Source: Streptomyces deccanensis (GTDB lineage: Bacteria; Actinomycetota; Actinomycetes; Streptomycetales; Streptomycetaceae). From it: a stretch of DNA of 64,000 nucleotides. The stretch is from positions 5,890,001 through 5,954,000 of the forward strand of contig NZ_CP092431.1 of NCBI RefSeq assembly GCF_022385335.1, given 5' to 3'. Shown in pieces: positions 35,660 to 44,488 of the stretch. The number at the start of each line of letters is the position of its first letter. Within the stretch, counting starts at the first letter, position 1. The translations under genes were made by a program, and so were the position numbers. Under the pieces are notes generated by a model, which worked only from the letters and a program-made list of their open reading frames with translations, searched no databases and was not told the origin of the DNA.

Positions 35660-35862
35660 GCGATCAGTGTGGCAAGCGGGCGCGGGCATCACATCCGTCG
35701 TGGTGGGGACGGACGGTACATCGTCCGCGTACATCTCGGGGATGACGTGCGCGCGGGGTCCGTCCGATACGGCAGAGGGGTTCGCCGTCGTGGGGGACGA
35801 CCGGGCGCGGGGCCGTCCCTAGCGTCGGGGCCACACACCGACCACCCTCCCGAGGAGGCCCC

Positions 35863-36756
35863 GTGACCATGCCCCCGACCCCGCCATCGCCACCGCCCAC
35901 CATCGCCGGCGCCCCCGGCACGCCCGTCATCGACATCCGTGACGTGCGCAGGGCATACGGCGGTGAGGGGCCGCCCGCGCTCGACGGGGTCTCGCTGCGC
36001 GTGCGGGCCGGGGAGGCGGTGAGCGTCATCGGCCCGTCGGGGAGCGGCAAGTCGACGTTGCTCAACCTGATCGCGGGGCTGGACCGGCCGAGTTCGGGGA
36101 GCGTCACGGTCGACGGCGTACGGGTGGACCGGCTGGGCGAGGCCGGGTCGGCGCGGTACCGGCGGGCCAAGGTCGGCATGGTCTTCCAGTTCTTCAATCT
36201 GCTGGACGACCTGACCGTCGTCGACAACGTGCTGCTGCCCGCCCAGTTGGCCGGCCTGGGCAGGGCCGAGGCGCGTCGACGGGCGGCGGGCCTGCTGGAG
36301 TACCTCCGTATCGACCGGCACACCCACGCGTACCCCGGCCGGTTGTCCGGGGGCGAACGGCAACGGGTCGCCGTGGCCCGCGCGTTGATGAACCGACCGG
36401 CCCTTCTGCTGGCCGACGAACCCACGGGCGCGCTCGACTCCGCCTCCGGCGACGACGTCCGCGCGCTCCTCACCGACCTCAACGCGGACGGCCAGACGAT
36501 CGTCCTCGTCACCCACGACCCTCGCCTCGCCCGGGCCTGCGCGCACCGGACGGTCGAACTCGTCGACGGCCGGATCGTGCGCGACGCGCCGCACGCCGAC
36601 CGGCGGGCCGACCCCCACCCCTATGGGCGGGAGGACCCGCGCAACGCCCCCGACGGCAGTGAGAACTTCGGCGGCAGCCAGAGCTTCGGCGGCAGCCAGA
36701 ATGTCGCCGGCAGCCAGAACGTCGGCGGCTCGGGCATCGCGGCGGTGGACCGGTGA
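35863..36756 (+). CDS. ABC transporter ATP-binding protein (MacB/LolD type)
   Basis: GTG at 35863 follows GAGGAGG; 297 aa. Walker A is GPSGSGKSTLLNL, the Q-loop VFQFFNLLDD, the signature LSGGERQRVAVARAL, Walker B LLLADEPTGALDS and the switch His VTHDP. The C-terminus has a repeat tail (NFGGSQSFGGSQNVAGSQN). The stop overlaps the permease start as GTGA. It powers the FtsX-like permease next door. Export or mechanotransmission is likelier than import. Confidence 0.95.
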   Translation: MTMPPTPPSPPPTIAGAPGTPVIDIRDVRRAYGGEGPPALDGVSLRVRAGEAVSVIGPSGSGKSTLLNLIAGLDRPSSGSVTVDGVRVDRLGEAGSARYRRAKVGMVFQFFNLLDDLTVVDNVLLPAQLAGLGRAEARRRAAGLLEYLRIDRHTHAYPGRLSGGERQRVAVARALMNRPALLLADEPTGALDSASGDDVRALLTDLNADGQTIVLVTHDPRLARACAHRTVELVDGRIVRDAPHADRRADPHPYGREDPRNAPDGSENFGGSQSFGGSQNVAGSQNVGGSGIAAVDR

Positions 36757-39323
36757 GTGCGCTCGGGCGGGTGGTGCGGGCCGGTGTCGGGCGTCGGCGG
36801 GTGCGGACGGTCGTCATGGTGCTGACGACGCTGATGGCCGTGACGGCGTCCGTCCTCGCGGTCGGGCTGCTCGTCGCCGCACGGGCGCCCTTCGACCGGG
36901 CCTTCGCGGAGCAGCGCGGCGCGCATCTGACGGGGCAGTTCGACGGGACCAAGGTGACGGCGGCGCGGCTCGCGGCGACCGCCGACGCGCCCGGCGTGAC
37001 CGCAGCGGCCGGGCCCTTCCCGATCGTCTCCGTACGGCCCCGCACCGTCACGGGGTCCGACTTCCTGCCGGCCGGGGTCGACCTGCCGCCGATCACCGTC
37101 GTCGGCCGGAAGGACGCGGGCGGACCCGTCGACGTGATCGACCTGGTCGAGGGCGAGTGGGCCACCCGGCCGGGCGAGATCGTCGTGGCCGCCGACGCCG
37201 GGCCCTTCCGGCCGGGCGACCGACTGGCGGTCCCCGAGGCGCCGGGCGGGCCCACGCTGACCGTGACCGGCGTCGCCCGCTCGGTGACGGGCACGGGCGA
37301 GGCCTGGGTGACGCCCGCCCAGGCCGAGGCACTGGCGGGGGCGGCGCGTGGCACGGGAGGCGCCGGAGGCGCGGCCGAGAGCGGCAACACGTCGGCCACC
37401 GGGGGCGGTTCGGCCGCGTACGAGATGCTCTACCGCTTCCGGCAGGCCACGACCGAGGCCGACCTGGCCGCCGCCCGCGCCGCGATCGTCGCGGAGGTGC
37501 CGGAGGGGGCGATGAGCGGGGCACGGTCGTATCTGACCGTGCGGCAGGACGAGACGGCGAACGCGATGGCGTTCGTGCCGTTCCTGGCGGCGTTCGGGGT
37601 GCTCGGGCTGTGTCTGTCGGTGCTGGTGATCGGGATCGTGGTCGGCGGGGCCGTGGGGGCGGCCACCCGGCGGATCGGTGTGCTCAAGGCGCTCGGGTTC
37701 ACGCCCGCGCAGGTGGTACGGGCGTATGTGGCCCAGGCCTTGGTCCCGGCGGCGGTCGGCTGTGTCCTCGGGGTGGTGCTCGGCAATGTGCTGGCCCTGC
37801 CGGTGCTGAACGAGGTGGGGGAGGCGTTCGGCGCCCCGGCCGGAGGGCTCCCGGTCTGGGTGGACGTGGTGGTGCCCGGCGCCGCGCTGCTGCTGGTGGC
37901 GGTCGCCGCCGTGATCCCCGCACTGCGCGCCGGACGCCTGCGGACGGTGGAGGCGATCGCGGTCGGGGGAGGGGCTGGAGGGGCTGGGCGCGGTGGGCCG
38001 GAGCGCAGGCGGACGGCCCGTGCCGGACGCGCTGGGCGCGAGCGCAGAGGGGCGGCCCGTGCCGGACGCGCTGGACCCGAACGCACACGACGGGCACGGC
38101 CCTTCGGAGCCCGACCGCTGTCGCTGCTGCCGCCCGCGATCCGGCTCGGCCTGGCGCACCCCTTCGCCCGGCCCGCCCGGTCGGCGACGGTGGCCGCGGC
38201 GGTCGTCTTCGGCGCCCTGTCCGTCACCTTCGCGGTCGGCCTCGCGCTGACGCTGGGCAAGGTCCAGGAGGGTCGCATACTCGACTCGGCCGGCTCGGTC
38301 GTCGTGGAGGCGGGCGGCGGTCAGGGGCCGCCCGGCGCCGAGGTCGTGCCGGCGGAAGGGGCGGGGAGCCCGGGCGGCGAGCGGGAGAGGGCCGATCCGG
38401 CGGCCGTCGCCACCGTGCTCCGCGCCCAGGAGGGCACCCGACGCTTCTACGGCACTGCCCAGGCCCAGGTCGCCGTCTCCGGGGTCACCGGGGCGACGAC
38501 CGTGGTCGCCTACGACGGCGACTCGGCGTGGGGCGCGCCCGAGATGGTCTCGGGGCACTGGCTCGACGGGCCCGGCCAGGCGGTCGTGACCGGGCGCTTC
38601 CTGACGGCCGCCGGGATCGGGGTCGGGGACACGGTGACGCTCGACGAGAAGGGCCGACGGGCCACCGTACGGATCGTCGGCGAGGCCTTCTTCACCCAGG
38701 ACGGGGGCATGACCCTCCTCACCTCGACCGCCACCCTCACCGAACTCGGGCTCGGGGAAGAGGCGTTGCCGGGCCGGTTCCATGTGCGGACGGCGTCGGG
38801 AACCGATCCGGCGCAGTACATGGACACGCTGAACCGCGCACTCGACGGCGCGGATCTCGCCGCGTTCGCCCACGCCGACGGCGGCAACTCCTCCAGTGTG
38901 ATCGTGGCCATGGACGCGCTGATCGGGATGCTCACACTCATGCTCGTCGTGGTCGCCGGGCTCGGCGTTCTCCACACGGTCGTCCTCGACACCCGCGAAC
39001 GGGTCCGCGACCTCGGAGTGCTCAAGGCGCTCGGGATGACACCCCGCCAGACCGTCGCCATGGTCGTCGTCTCCGTCGCCGGGGTCGGCCTGCTCGCGGG
39101 GCTGGTCGCGGTCCCCGCCGGGATCGTCCTGCACGGGGTCGTCACGCCGTTCATGGGCGACGCCGTCGGCATGACCCTGCCGGACACCGTCCTCGCCGTG
39201 TACGACGCGCCCGTCCTCGCCTGCCTCGCGCTGGGCGGGCTGGTCATCGCGGTGGCGGGCGCGCTGCTTCCGGCGGGATGGGCGGCGGGAACGGGCACGG
39301 CCAGGGCGCTCCGCACGGAGTAG
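36753..39323 (+). CDS. FtsX/MacB-type ABC permease, two-repeat form
   Basis: The protein has 856 aa. One N-terminal TM plus a large extracytoplasmic domain precedes a three-TM FtsX block (about 270-410). A basic linker follows with repeated ARAGRAG units (38003-38100), then a second TM, outer domain and FtsX block (about 700-855: MLTLMLVVVAGLGVLHTVVL, GVLKALGMTPRQ). This duplicated layout is common for antimicrobial-peptide or lipoprotein exporters of actinobacteria. It is coupled to the ATPase upstream and sits opposite the DesK-type pair. Confidence 0.92.
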   Translation: MSALGRVVRAGVGRRRVRTVVMVLTTLMAVTASVLAVGLLVAARAPFDRAFAEQRGAHLTGQFDGTKVTAARLAATADAPGVTAAAGPFPIVSVRPRTVTGSDFLPAGVDLPPITVVGRKDAGGPVDVIDLVEGEWATRPGEIVVAADAGPFRPGDRLAVPEAPGGPTLTVTGVARSVTGTGEAWVTPAQAEALAGAARGTGGAGGAAESGNTSATGGGSAAYEMLYRFRQATTEADLAAARAAIVAEVPEGAMSGARSYLTVRQDETANAMAFVPFLAAFGVLGLCLSVLVIGIVVGGAVGAATRRIGVLKALGFTPAQVVRAYVAQALVPAAVGCVLGVVLGNVLALPVLNEVGEAFGAPAGGLPVWVDVVVPGAALLLVAVAAVIPALRAGRLRTVEAIAVGGGAGGAGRGGPERRRTARAGRAGRERRGAARAGRAGPERTRRARPFGARPLSLLPPAIRLGLAHPFARPARSATVAAAVVFGALSVTFAVGLALTLGKVQEGRILDSAGSVVVEAGGGQGPPGAEVVPAEGAGSPGGERERADPAAVATVLRAQEGTRRFYGTAQAQVAVSGVTGATTVVAYDGDSAWGAPEMVSGHWLDGPGQAVVTGRFLTAAGIGVGDTVTLDEKGRRATVRIVGEAFFTQDGGMTLLTSTATLTELGLGEEALPGRFHVRTASGTDPAQYMDTLNRALDGADLAAFAHADGGNSSSVIVAMDALIGMLTLMLVVVAGLGVLHTVVLDTRERVRDLGVLKALGMTPRQTVAMVVVSVAGVGLLAGLVAVPAGIVLHGVVTPFMGDAVGMTLPDTVLAVYDAPVLACLALGGLVIAVAGALLPAGWAAGTGTARALRTE

Positions 39324-39518
39324 GCGGCGACGGCGCGCGAAGGAGAACAAGGCGGACAGGGCGGACTTTTCCCGGGGTGGGGCGGGGCGCGTACCCAATG
39401 TTGTACGCACTCTTACCCTGCCTGGCTCTCGCCTGTCCGTCGCCTGTCCCCGCCCTGTCCGCCCGGATCGAACAGTGGTGTCCGGCACCCGTCGTACGGC
39501 CGGCGAAGCCGCTGAACG

Positions 39519-39556
39519 ACCGTGAGGTCGGTGTCGTGGAGGACCGACCTCACGGT
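39519..39556. terminator. Strong hairpin downstream of the ABC exporter operon
   Basis: Arms ACCGTGAGGTCGGT (39519-39532) and its perfect complement (39543-39556) enclose a 10-nt loop. It lies 195 nt after the permease stop, in a 530-bp gap that otherwise shows only the second hairpin and the operator listed separately. Confidence 0.5.
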
Positions 39557-39618
39557 TCCCGGGATCCGGGGGCCGGGGTGCGCGTGGCGGAGTCCGCGTA
39601 CCGGGCCGGATCCCGCGG

Positions 39619-39653
39619 GGCGTCCCGCGCACCCACAAGGTGCGCGGGACGCC
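39619..39653. terminator. Second strong hairpin in the same gap
   Basis: A perfect 15-bp stem (GGCGTCCCGCGCACC with its complement) encloses the loop CACAA. It is G+C-rich without a T-tract, as many Streptomyces terminators are. It may terminate the exporter operon or insulate the downstream promoter. Confidence 0.6.
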
Positions 39654-39746
39654 GGTGCTTCCGCGGCCGGGCGGACGGGAAATCGCGTGCCCCGCACGGG
39701 CGTTGACCCTGGTCGCGCACACCAGCAGAATGAGCCCCCATCCGCT

Positions 39747-39760
39747 TGAGAGCGCTCTCA
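39747..39760. promoter_or_regulatory. LacI-family operator candidate
   Basis: TGAGAGCGCTCTCA is a perfect 14-bp palindrome with the central GCGC typical of LacI-type sites; Streptomyces CebR recognises the similar TGGGAGCGCTCCCA. It lies 92 bp before the start of the secreted protein at 39853 and suggests sugar-dependent control. No LacI gene is in the window. Confidence 0.6.
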
Positions 39761-39852
39761 GGGCGCGGTACGCAGCCTGCCTTCCTCGCATCGAACCTCA
39801 GCCCGCACCGAACCTCACCCCGCACCCAACCTCGTACCTCCAAAGGAGACCC

Positions 39853-41274
39853 ATGACCGGCAGCACCGGCATCGGCGAAGGTGGCCGAGCCCACCCCTTC
39901 AGCCGCCGCAGGCTCCTCGGCACCGGACTCGGCGCGGCGGCGGCGCTCGCCGTCGTCGGCGCTGGCGCGGGCGCGGCCCACGCCGCACCGGCGGCGTCCG
40001 GCGCCTCGGCCCCGCGCCGTGGTCACGCCTTCCTCGCCGCAGCCATGGACGCCTACCCCGACCACGGCGACGTCCGGCTGACCCAGAGCTACACCGACCA
40101 GGCGGGCCTGTTCAGCACGGCCTTCACCTACGACAACGCCCTCGCGATCCTCGCCCACCTCGCCGTGCGCACCGAGGACGGCCGGGCCAGAGCGGTGGCG
40201 CTCGGGGACGCGCTGATCTACGCCCAGGAGCACGACCCGGCGTACGACGACGGCCGACTGCGCCAGGCGTACAACGTCGGGCCGTACGTCTACTACGACG
40301 GCGTACCGCAACCGGACGGGTTCGTCCGGGCGGACGACACGGCCAACGTCGGCACCCAGTTCGGCTTCACCGGGACGGCCGTGGGGGACATGGCCTGGGC
40401 GGGGATCGCGCTGAGCGCGCTGGCCCGGCGGACCGGGGCCCGGCGGTTCCTGGCCGCCGCCGTGCGGATCGGGGAGTGGATCGAGCGGACCGGCCGTACC
40501 GACGAGCCCCTCGGCGGCTACAAGTTCGGCGTGAACGGGGCGAACGAGAAGCTGCCGTTCACCTCGACCGAGCACAACACCGACCTGATCTGTCTGTTCG
40601 GACGGCTCGCCCGGCTCACCGGCGACCGGGTGTGGTGGCAGCGGCGCGCCCGGGCCGAGGCCTTCGTGAAGGGCATGTGGGAGCCGGGCCGGGGCGCGTC
40701 CGGCGGCTTCTTCTACACCGGCACCAACGACGGCGTCACCGTCAACAAGTCCCCGATTCCCGAGGACACCCAGACCTGGACCCACCTCGCCCTCGACTCC
40801 GACCGGTACGCGCGCTCCCTCGACTGGGCGGCGCGGGAACTCGCCGTCGAGGACCACGCCGAGCGCCGCAACAGCACGGTCCCCGCTGGGCAGTCGTACG
40901 AGGGCGTGACGTTCAGCTCGGCCAGTCTCCTCGCGAACGAGGACGCGCCCATCGCCGAGTTCCAGCCCAGGCCCAACCGCAACGGGGTCTGGTTCGAGGG
41001 CACCGCCCACCTCGCGCTCGCCCTGCGCGACCGGGGCGCGCGCGGCGACGAGAAGCGCGCCCGGCGCCTCCTCGCCTCCCTCGAACGCGCCCAGGACCTC
41101 CTCGGCACCGCCCAGACCGTCGGCGGCCGCGCCCTCCCCGACCGCTCCGGCGTCGTCTCGGCCAGCAGCCCCCTCGACACGGGCTTCGGCTTCGGCTACT
41201 ACCCGTACCGGCACACGGGTGCCACGGCCTGGTACCTGATGGCGGCGGTCCGCTCCAACCCGCTGCGGGCCTGA
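39853..41274 (+). CDS. Tat-secreted alpha/alpha-barrel protein, glycoside-hydrolase-like
   Basis: ATG at 39853 follows AAAGGAGA at ideal spacing; 473 aa. The Tat signal is FSRRRLLGTGLGAAAAL. The mature part is helical with repeated aromatic and acidic motifs: TFTYDNALAIL-type (FTYDNALAILAHLAV), a VYYDG-like loop, FTGTAVGDMAWAGIALSAL, FTSTEHNTDLICLFGRLA and TGFGFGYYPYRHTGATAWY. This pattern is typical of (alpha/alpha)6 carbohydrate-active enzymes. The upstream LacI-type palindrome fits a sugar-related role. The precise enzyme family and substrate are not recognised. Confidence 0.75.
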   Translation: MTGSTGIGEGGRAHPFSRRRLLGTGLGAAAALAVVGAGAGAAHAAPAASGASAPRRGHAFLAAAMDAYPDHGDVRLTQSYTDQAGLFSTAFTYDNALAILAHLAVRTEDGRARAVALGDALIYAQEHDPAYDDGRLRQAYNVGPYVYYDGVPQPDGFVRADDTANVGTQFGFTGTAVGDMAWAGIALSALARRTGARRFLAAAVRIGEWIERTGRTDEPLGGYKFGVNGANEKLPFTSTEHNTDLICLFGRLARLTGDRVWWQRRARAEAFVKGMWEPGRGASGGFFYTGTNDGVTVNKSPIPEDTQTWTHLALDSDRYARSLDWAARELAVEDHAERRNSTVPAGQSYEGVTFSSASLLANEDAPIAEFQPRPNRNGVWFEGTAHLALALRDRGARGDEKRARRLLASLERAQDLLGTAQTVGGRALPDRSGVVSASSPLDTGFGFGYYPYRHTGATAWYLMAAVRSNPLRA

Positions 41275-41373
41275 CACCGCCGTCCACACCGGGGTCCGGA
41301 GCGTCAACTCCTGCTGCGGGCCCCGGAGTTTCCGCTCGTTCTCACGGCGGAAGAGCACGCGTGACGCCGACGG

Positions 41374-41991
41374 TCAGCCCTCTTCCCGCCTCGCCGTGCG
41401 CTGCCGGTGTCCCGCCCGGTCGGGCAGCCCCGCGTACGCCGACGGTTGTGCCACGACGCCGAACCACAGCTCGGGCGCCCACCGGCGCAGCGCCTGCTCG
41501 TAGGGCTTGTAGCCGTTGGGGAGGCGGATGCGGTAACGCAGACGGGGAAGTCCGGGCCGGAGCGGTTCCGTGTCACGGACGAACTGCCACAGCAGCGGGT
41601 CGTCGCGGTCGATCTCGCCCCGGGGACACAGTTCGACGGTGAAGAGCTCGGACGTCCAGTAGATGCCCACTCCGGCGAGCGCGTCCCAGGGGATCAGGGC
41701 GATCTCCTTGCCCCGGATCCACCAGAAGCCCGTCGCGTCGAAGGCCATCACCCAGCGGCGGGCCCGCCAGGTGGAGACGACCGGAACGGCGAACACCAGC
41801 GCCATCAGGATGAACACCACGGGGCCCCAGACGGCGAACAGGCCGTCCCTGTCGTGGCCGTACACCCCCTGAACCACGCCGACCCCACCCGCGACCAGCG
41901 TCACCGGCACGAACAACAGGCTCCAGAGAAACCGCCGCAGGCCGTACCGCACGACCGTCGCGTCGGCAGCCGGCGCTCCCCCAGGAATCAT
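41374..41991 (-). CDS. Two-TM membrane protein of unknown function (PH-like domain)
   Basis: The protein has 205 aa from ATG at 41991. Two hydrophobic segments (about 18-45 and 52-75) are followed by a small beta domain: WVMAFDATGFWWIRGKEIAL, then IPWDALAGVGIYW and ELCPRGEIDRDDPLL. Such layouts occur in bacterial PH-like membrane proteins. It is convergent with the secreted protein upstream. No partner is evident. Confidence 0.7.
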   Translation of the reverse strand: MIPGGAPAADATVVRYGLRRFLWSLLFVPVTLVAGGVGVVQGVYGHDRDGLFAVWGPVVFILMALVFAVPVVSTWRARRWVMAFDATGFWWIRGKEIALIPWDALAGVGIYWTSELFTVELCPRGEIDRDDPLLWQFVRDTEPLRPGLPRLRYRIRLPNGYKPYEQALRRWAPELWFGVVAQPSAYAGLPDRAGHRQRTARREEG

Positions 41992-42115
41992 GGGCGGACC
42001 CTAGCCCCTGAACAACGCCCCCACCAGACCCGCGCCCCGCCCCGCGCCCGCCCGCGCCTCCCCGCCGGAGCCGTCCGCCGCCGTCACCCCCGGCGGGCGT
42101 GATCCAGCCCTCCCC

Positions 42116-42808
42116 TCAGCCGGGCGTGGTCCAGCCGTCGGCGAAGTCGCAGAGGCGGGTCATGGCGGCGAGCTGCTGGTCGGGGGCGTACGCGGGGCCG
42201 TCCGACTCGTGGACGACGACCTCCACCCAGCGCTGGTAGAGGCTGCCGGGCGCGGTGAAGGGCGCCGCGTGGGCCGTGCCCAGACGGCTGTCGACGTACA
42301 GGAGGGCCCCCATGGCCACGGGTTGGTCGTAGCGGAGGTCGGTGCGGGGCAGATAGCGATCCAGGTAGGCGGCGAGGAGTTCCGCGTCCTCCTGGGTGCC
42401 GAACCGGGCCGGCGCGAAGCAGTAGCCCAGGCCCGCGTACACCGTCTCGCTGGCCAGCAGCAGTTCACCGAGACGGGCCCGGAAGGAGGTCCGCCGGGAT
42501 ACGCCGATCAGCCACGCGGCGGTGAGGCGGGGCCGCCAGCCCTCGAAGAGCAGGGCCTCCAGGTCGGCGTCCGTGATCGACGAGGCATCGGCGAGCAGAG
42601 GGTGCAGGAACCGCCTCCGGGTGGCCCCCTCGAACCGCAGGAACCGGCCGCTGAGGAGCTCCCCGTACCGGCCGATGCTCCGCCGGTCGGCGCGCGGCTT
42701 GACGTACCGATTGACGGCGTTCCACCGGGCCGCCTCCTCCGGAGTCATGACCGGCACGCGACCCGCCTGCGACCCGCGCAGCTCTCTCCGCCATCTCCGC
42801 TCCACCAT
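42116..42808 (-). CDS. DUF6000-like hypothetical protein
   Basis: The protein has 230 aa from ATG at 42808; an in-frame ATG at 42748 is possible, and neither has a strong ribosome site. It is soluble, mainly helical, and contains NRYVKPRADRRSIGRYGELL, LTAAWLIGVSRRTSFRARLG and MGALLYVDSRLGTAHAAPF. It resembles a Streptomyces family I know as DUF6000, whose members lie near immunity or regulatory genes. The function is unknown. Confidence 0.6.
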   Translation of the reverse strand: MVERRWRRELRGSQAGRVPVMTPEEAARWNAVNRYVKPRADRRSIGRYGELLSGRFLRFEGATRRRFLHPLLADASSITDADLEALLFEGWRPRLTAAWLIGVSRRTSFRARLGELLLASETVYAGLGYCFAPARFGTQEDAELLAAYLDRYLPRTDLRYDQPVAMGALLYVDSRLGTAHAAPFTAPGSLYQRWVEVVVHESDGPAYAPDQQLAAMTRLCDFADGWTTPG

Positions 42809-42885
42809 GCCGGAAGCGTAGATCCAGGCCGTCCGCCCCGAAGAAGGCCAAAGGCGTCGTGACGCCGAAAGGAACCGGGCGGAGT

Positions 42886-42945
42886 CGAGCAGGATCGAGC
42901 GGGGCCGAGCAGGACCGGGCAGGACCGAGCAGGACCGAGCAGGGC
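42886..42945. repeat. Short tandem repeat, about 10-11 bp unit
   Basis: Five imperfect copies of GAGCAGGACCG lie upstream of the divergent gene pair. The rest of the 42809-43253 gap holds no gene I can support, only further CGTCGTCGG-rich repeats near 43185-43235. Confidence 0.6.
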
Positions 42946-43253
42946 GGAACGGCCGAAAACGACCGGAGCGGAAGCGAGACCTGATCCGTAATCAAGTGTG
43001 CGAGGCACGGCCCGAGTCGGTGTGGTGGCGGGGTCGGCGCGGGGGACGGTGGAGGGCCTGAACGGCGAAGAGGAGGAGTCGATGCGTAGTCTCCGTCGTG
43101 AACGACTAGCATCCCGGCCGTAAACAGTCGGTGGAGGACGGGAAGCGGGTCGACGGTCGTCGGGCCGCGCCGGGTCGCCGTCGGCGGCCGTGCCGGTCGT
43201 CGTCGCCCCGCCGGTCGTCGTCGGCGGTCCGTGGACGGAATGGGGTTGGTGTC

Positions 43254-44153
43254 GTGGTGGAGGCCGGGCCTCGGGTCGCTGTCGCCGTGGTGACGATGGG
43301 CAATCGGCCCGCGGAGGTGGACGCGCTGCTCGCCTCCGTGGCCAAGCAGGACATCGCGCCCGAACGGATCGTGATCGTCGGCAACGGCTGCCCCCTCCCC
43401 GAGTTCGCCGAACGGCTCGGCCTGCCCGGCGAGGTCACCCTCATCGAGGTGGACGAGAACCTCGGCTGCCCCGGCGGCCGGAACGTCGCCCTGGAGCGGC
43501 TCCGCGCCTTCGGCGACGTCGACGTCGTCGTCGAACTGGACGACGACGGGCTGCTCGTCGACGCCGATGTGCTGCGCCGCGTACGGGACTTGTACGCCGC
43601 CGACCCCCGCCTCGGCATCGTCGGGTTCCGGATCGCCGACGAGCACGGCGAGACCCAGCGGCGGCACGTGCCGAGGGTCGGCGCGAAGGACCCGATGCGC
43701 GGCGGCCCGGTCACCGGGTTCCTCGGCGGCGGGCACGCCCTCTCCATGGCCATGCTCGGCGAGACGGGCGACTGGGCCGCCGAGTTCTTCTTCGCGCACG
43801 AGGAGACCGACCTGGCGTGGCGGGCGCTCGACGCCGGCTGGACCGTGCTGTACGCCCCCGAGCTGCTCCTCCAGCACCCGAAGACGTCACCGGCCCGGCA
43901 CGCCATCTACTACCGCGTCAACGCCCGCAACCGCGTCTGGCTCGCCCGCCGCCGCCTCCCGCTCCCCCTCATCCCCGTCCACCTGGGCGTGTGGGTCCTC
44001 ATCACCCTGCTGCGGATGCGCTCGGCGGGCGGCCTGAAGGCCTGGTTCAGCGGCTTCGTGGAGGGCTGGCGCGAGTCGGGCGGCGAACGCCGGCCGATGA
44101 GCTGGCGAACGGTCTGGCGCCTGACGCGCCTGGGCCGCCCCCCGATCCTGTAA
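43254..44153 (+). CDS. Family 2 glycosyltransferase
   Basis: GTG at 43254 gives 299 aa; GTG at 43257 is equally possible and neither has a strong ribosome site. The GT-A fold starts RVAVAVVTMGNRPAEVDALL, with IVIVGNG, the sugar-nucleotide acidic motif VVELDDDGLL, then GFLGGGHALS, the catalytic region HEETDLAWRALDAGW and an amphipathic C-terminal helix. It probably adds a sugar to a polyprenyl-linked or envelope acceptor. The acceptor cannot be read. The gene is transcribed alone. Confidence 0.9.
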   Translation: MVEAGPRVAVAVVTMGNRPAEVDALLASVAKQDIAPERIVIVGNGCPLPEFAERLGLPGEVTLIEVDENLGCPGGRNVALERLRAFGDVDVVVELDDDGLLVDADVLRRVRDLYAADPRLGIVGFRIADEHGETQRRHVPRVGAKDPMRGGPVTGFLGGGHALSMAMLGETGDWAAEFFFAHEETDLAWRALDAGWTVLYAPELLLQHPKTSPARHAIYYRVNARNRVWLARRRLPLPLIPVHLGVWVLITLLRMRSAGGLKAWFSGFVEGWRESGGERRPMSWRTVWRLTRLGRPPIL

Positions 44154-44224
44154 CACCGCACGCCGACCCTGCGGGGCCGTCCCCGGATCCTGTCGGCCCG
44201 CCCCACGGCGGGGCCCGCACGCAC

Positions 44225-44259
44225 GAGTGCCCCGGTCGTTCACCTCCACCGACCGGGGC
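44225..44259 (+). terminator. Stem-loop terminator after the glycosyltransferase
   Basis: GTGCCCCGGTCG (44225-44236) pairs perfectly with 44248-44259 around an 11-nt loop, 70 nt after the stop. The rest of 44154-44488 shows no gene and presumably holds the promoter of the AfsR-like regulator. Confidence 0.7.
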
Positions 44260-44488
44260 ACAGCGCTTTCCACGTTCTCGGATCCGGCAGCGGCGGCGGC
44301 ACTCCCCCGAGCTACGCGTCTCACGCGTGCGCCGTCGTCGCCGGATCCGATGAAGTGATCACATCAGGTTCCGCCAACGGATCGCTAACATGAGCCCAAC
44401 GGTTCCACGGGGGGCCGTACGGGAGGCGGCGGCAGGTCGCCGCGGGGTGGGCCCGGAACGACGGTGCGAAAGGCAACGGACGGGTTCT

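Noticed and set aside
36621..39791. Long ORFs on both strands overlapping the ABC permease
   Set aside because: Arg/Gly/His-rich frame shadows; the permease frame has clear TM segments and couples to the ATPase.
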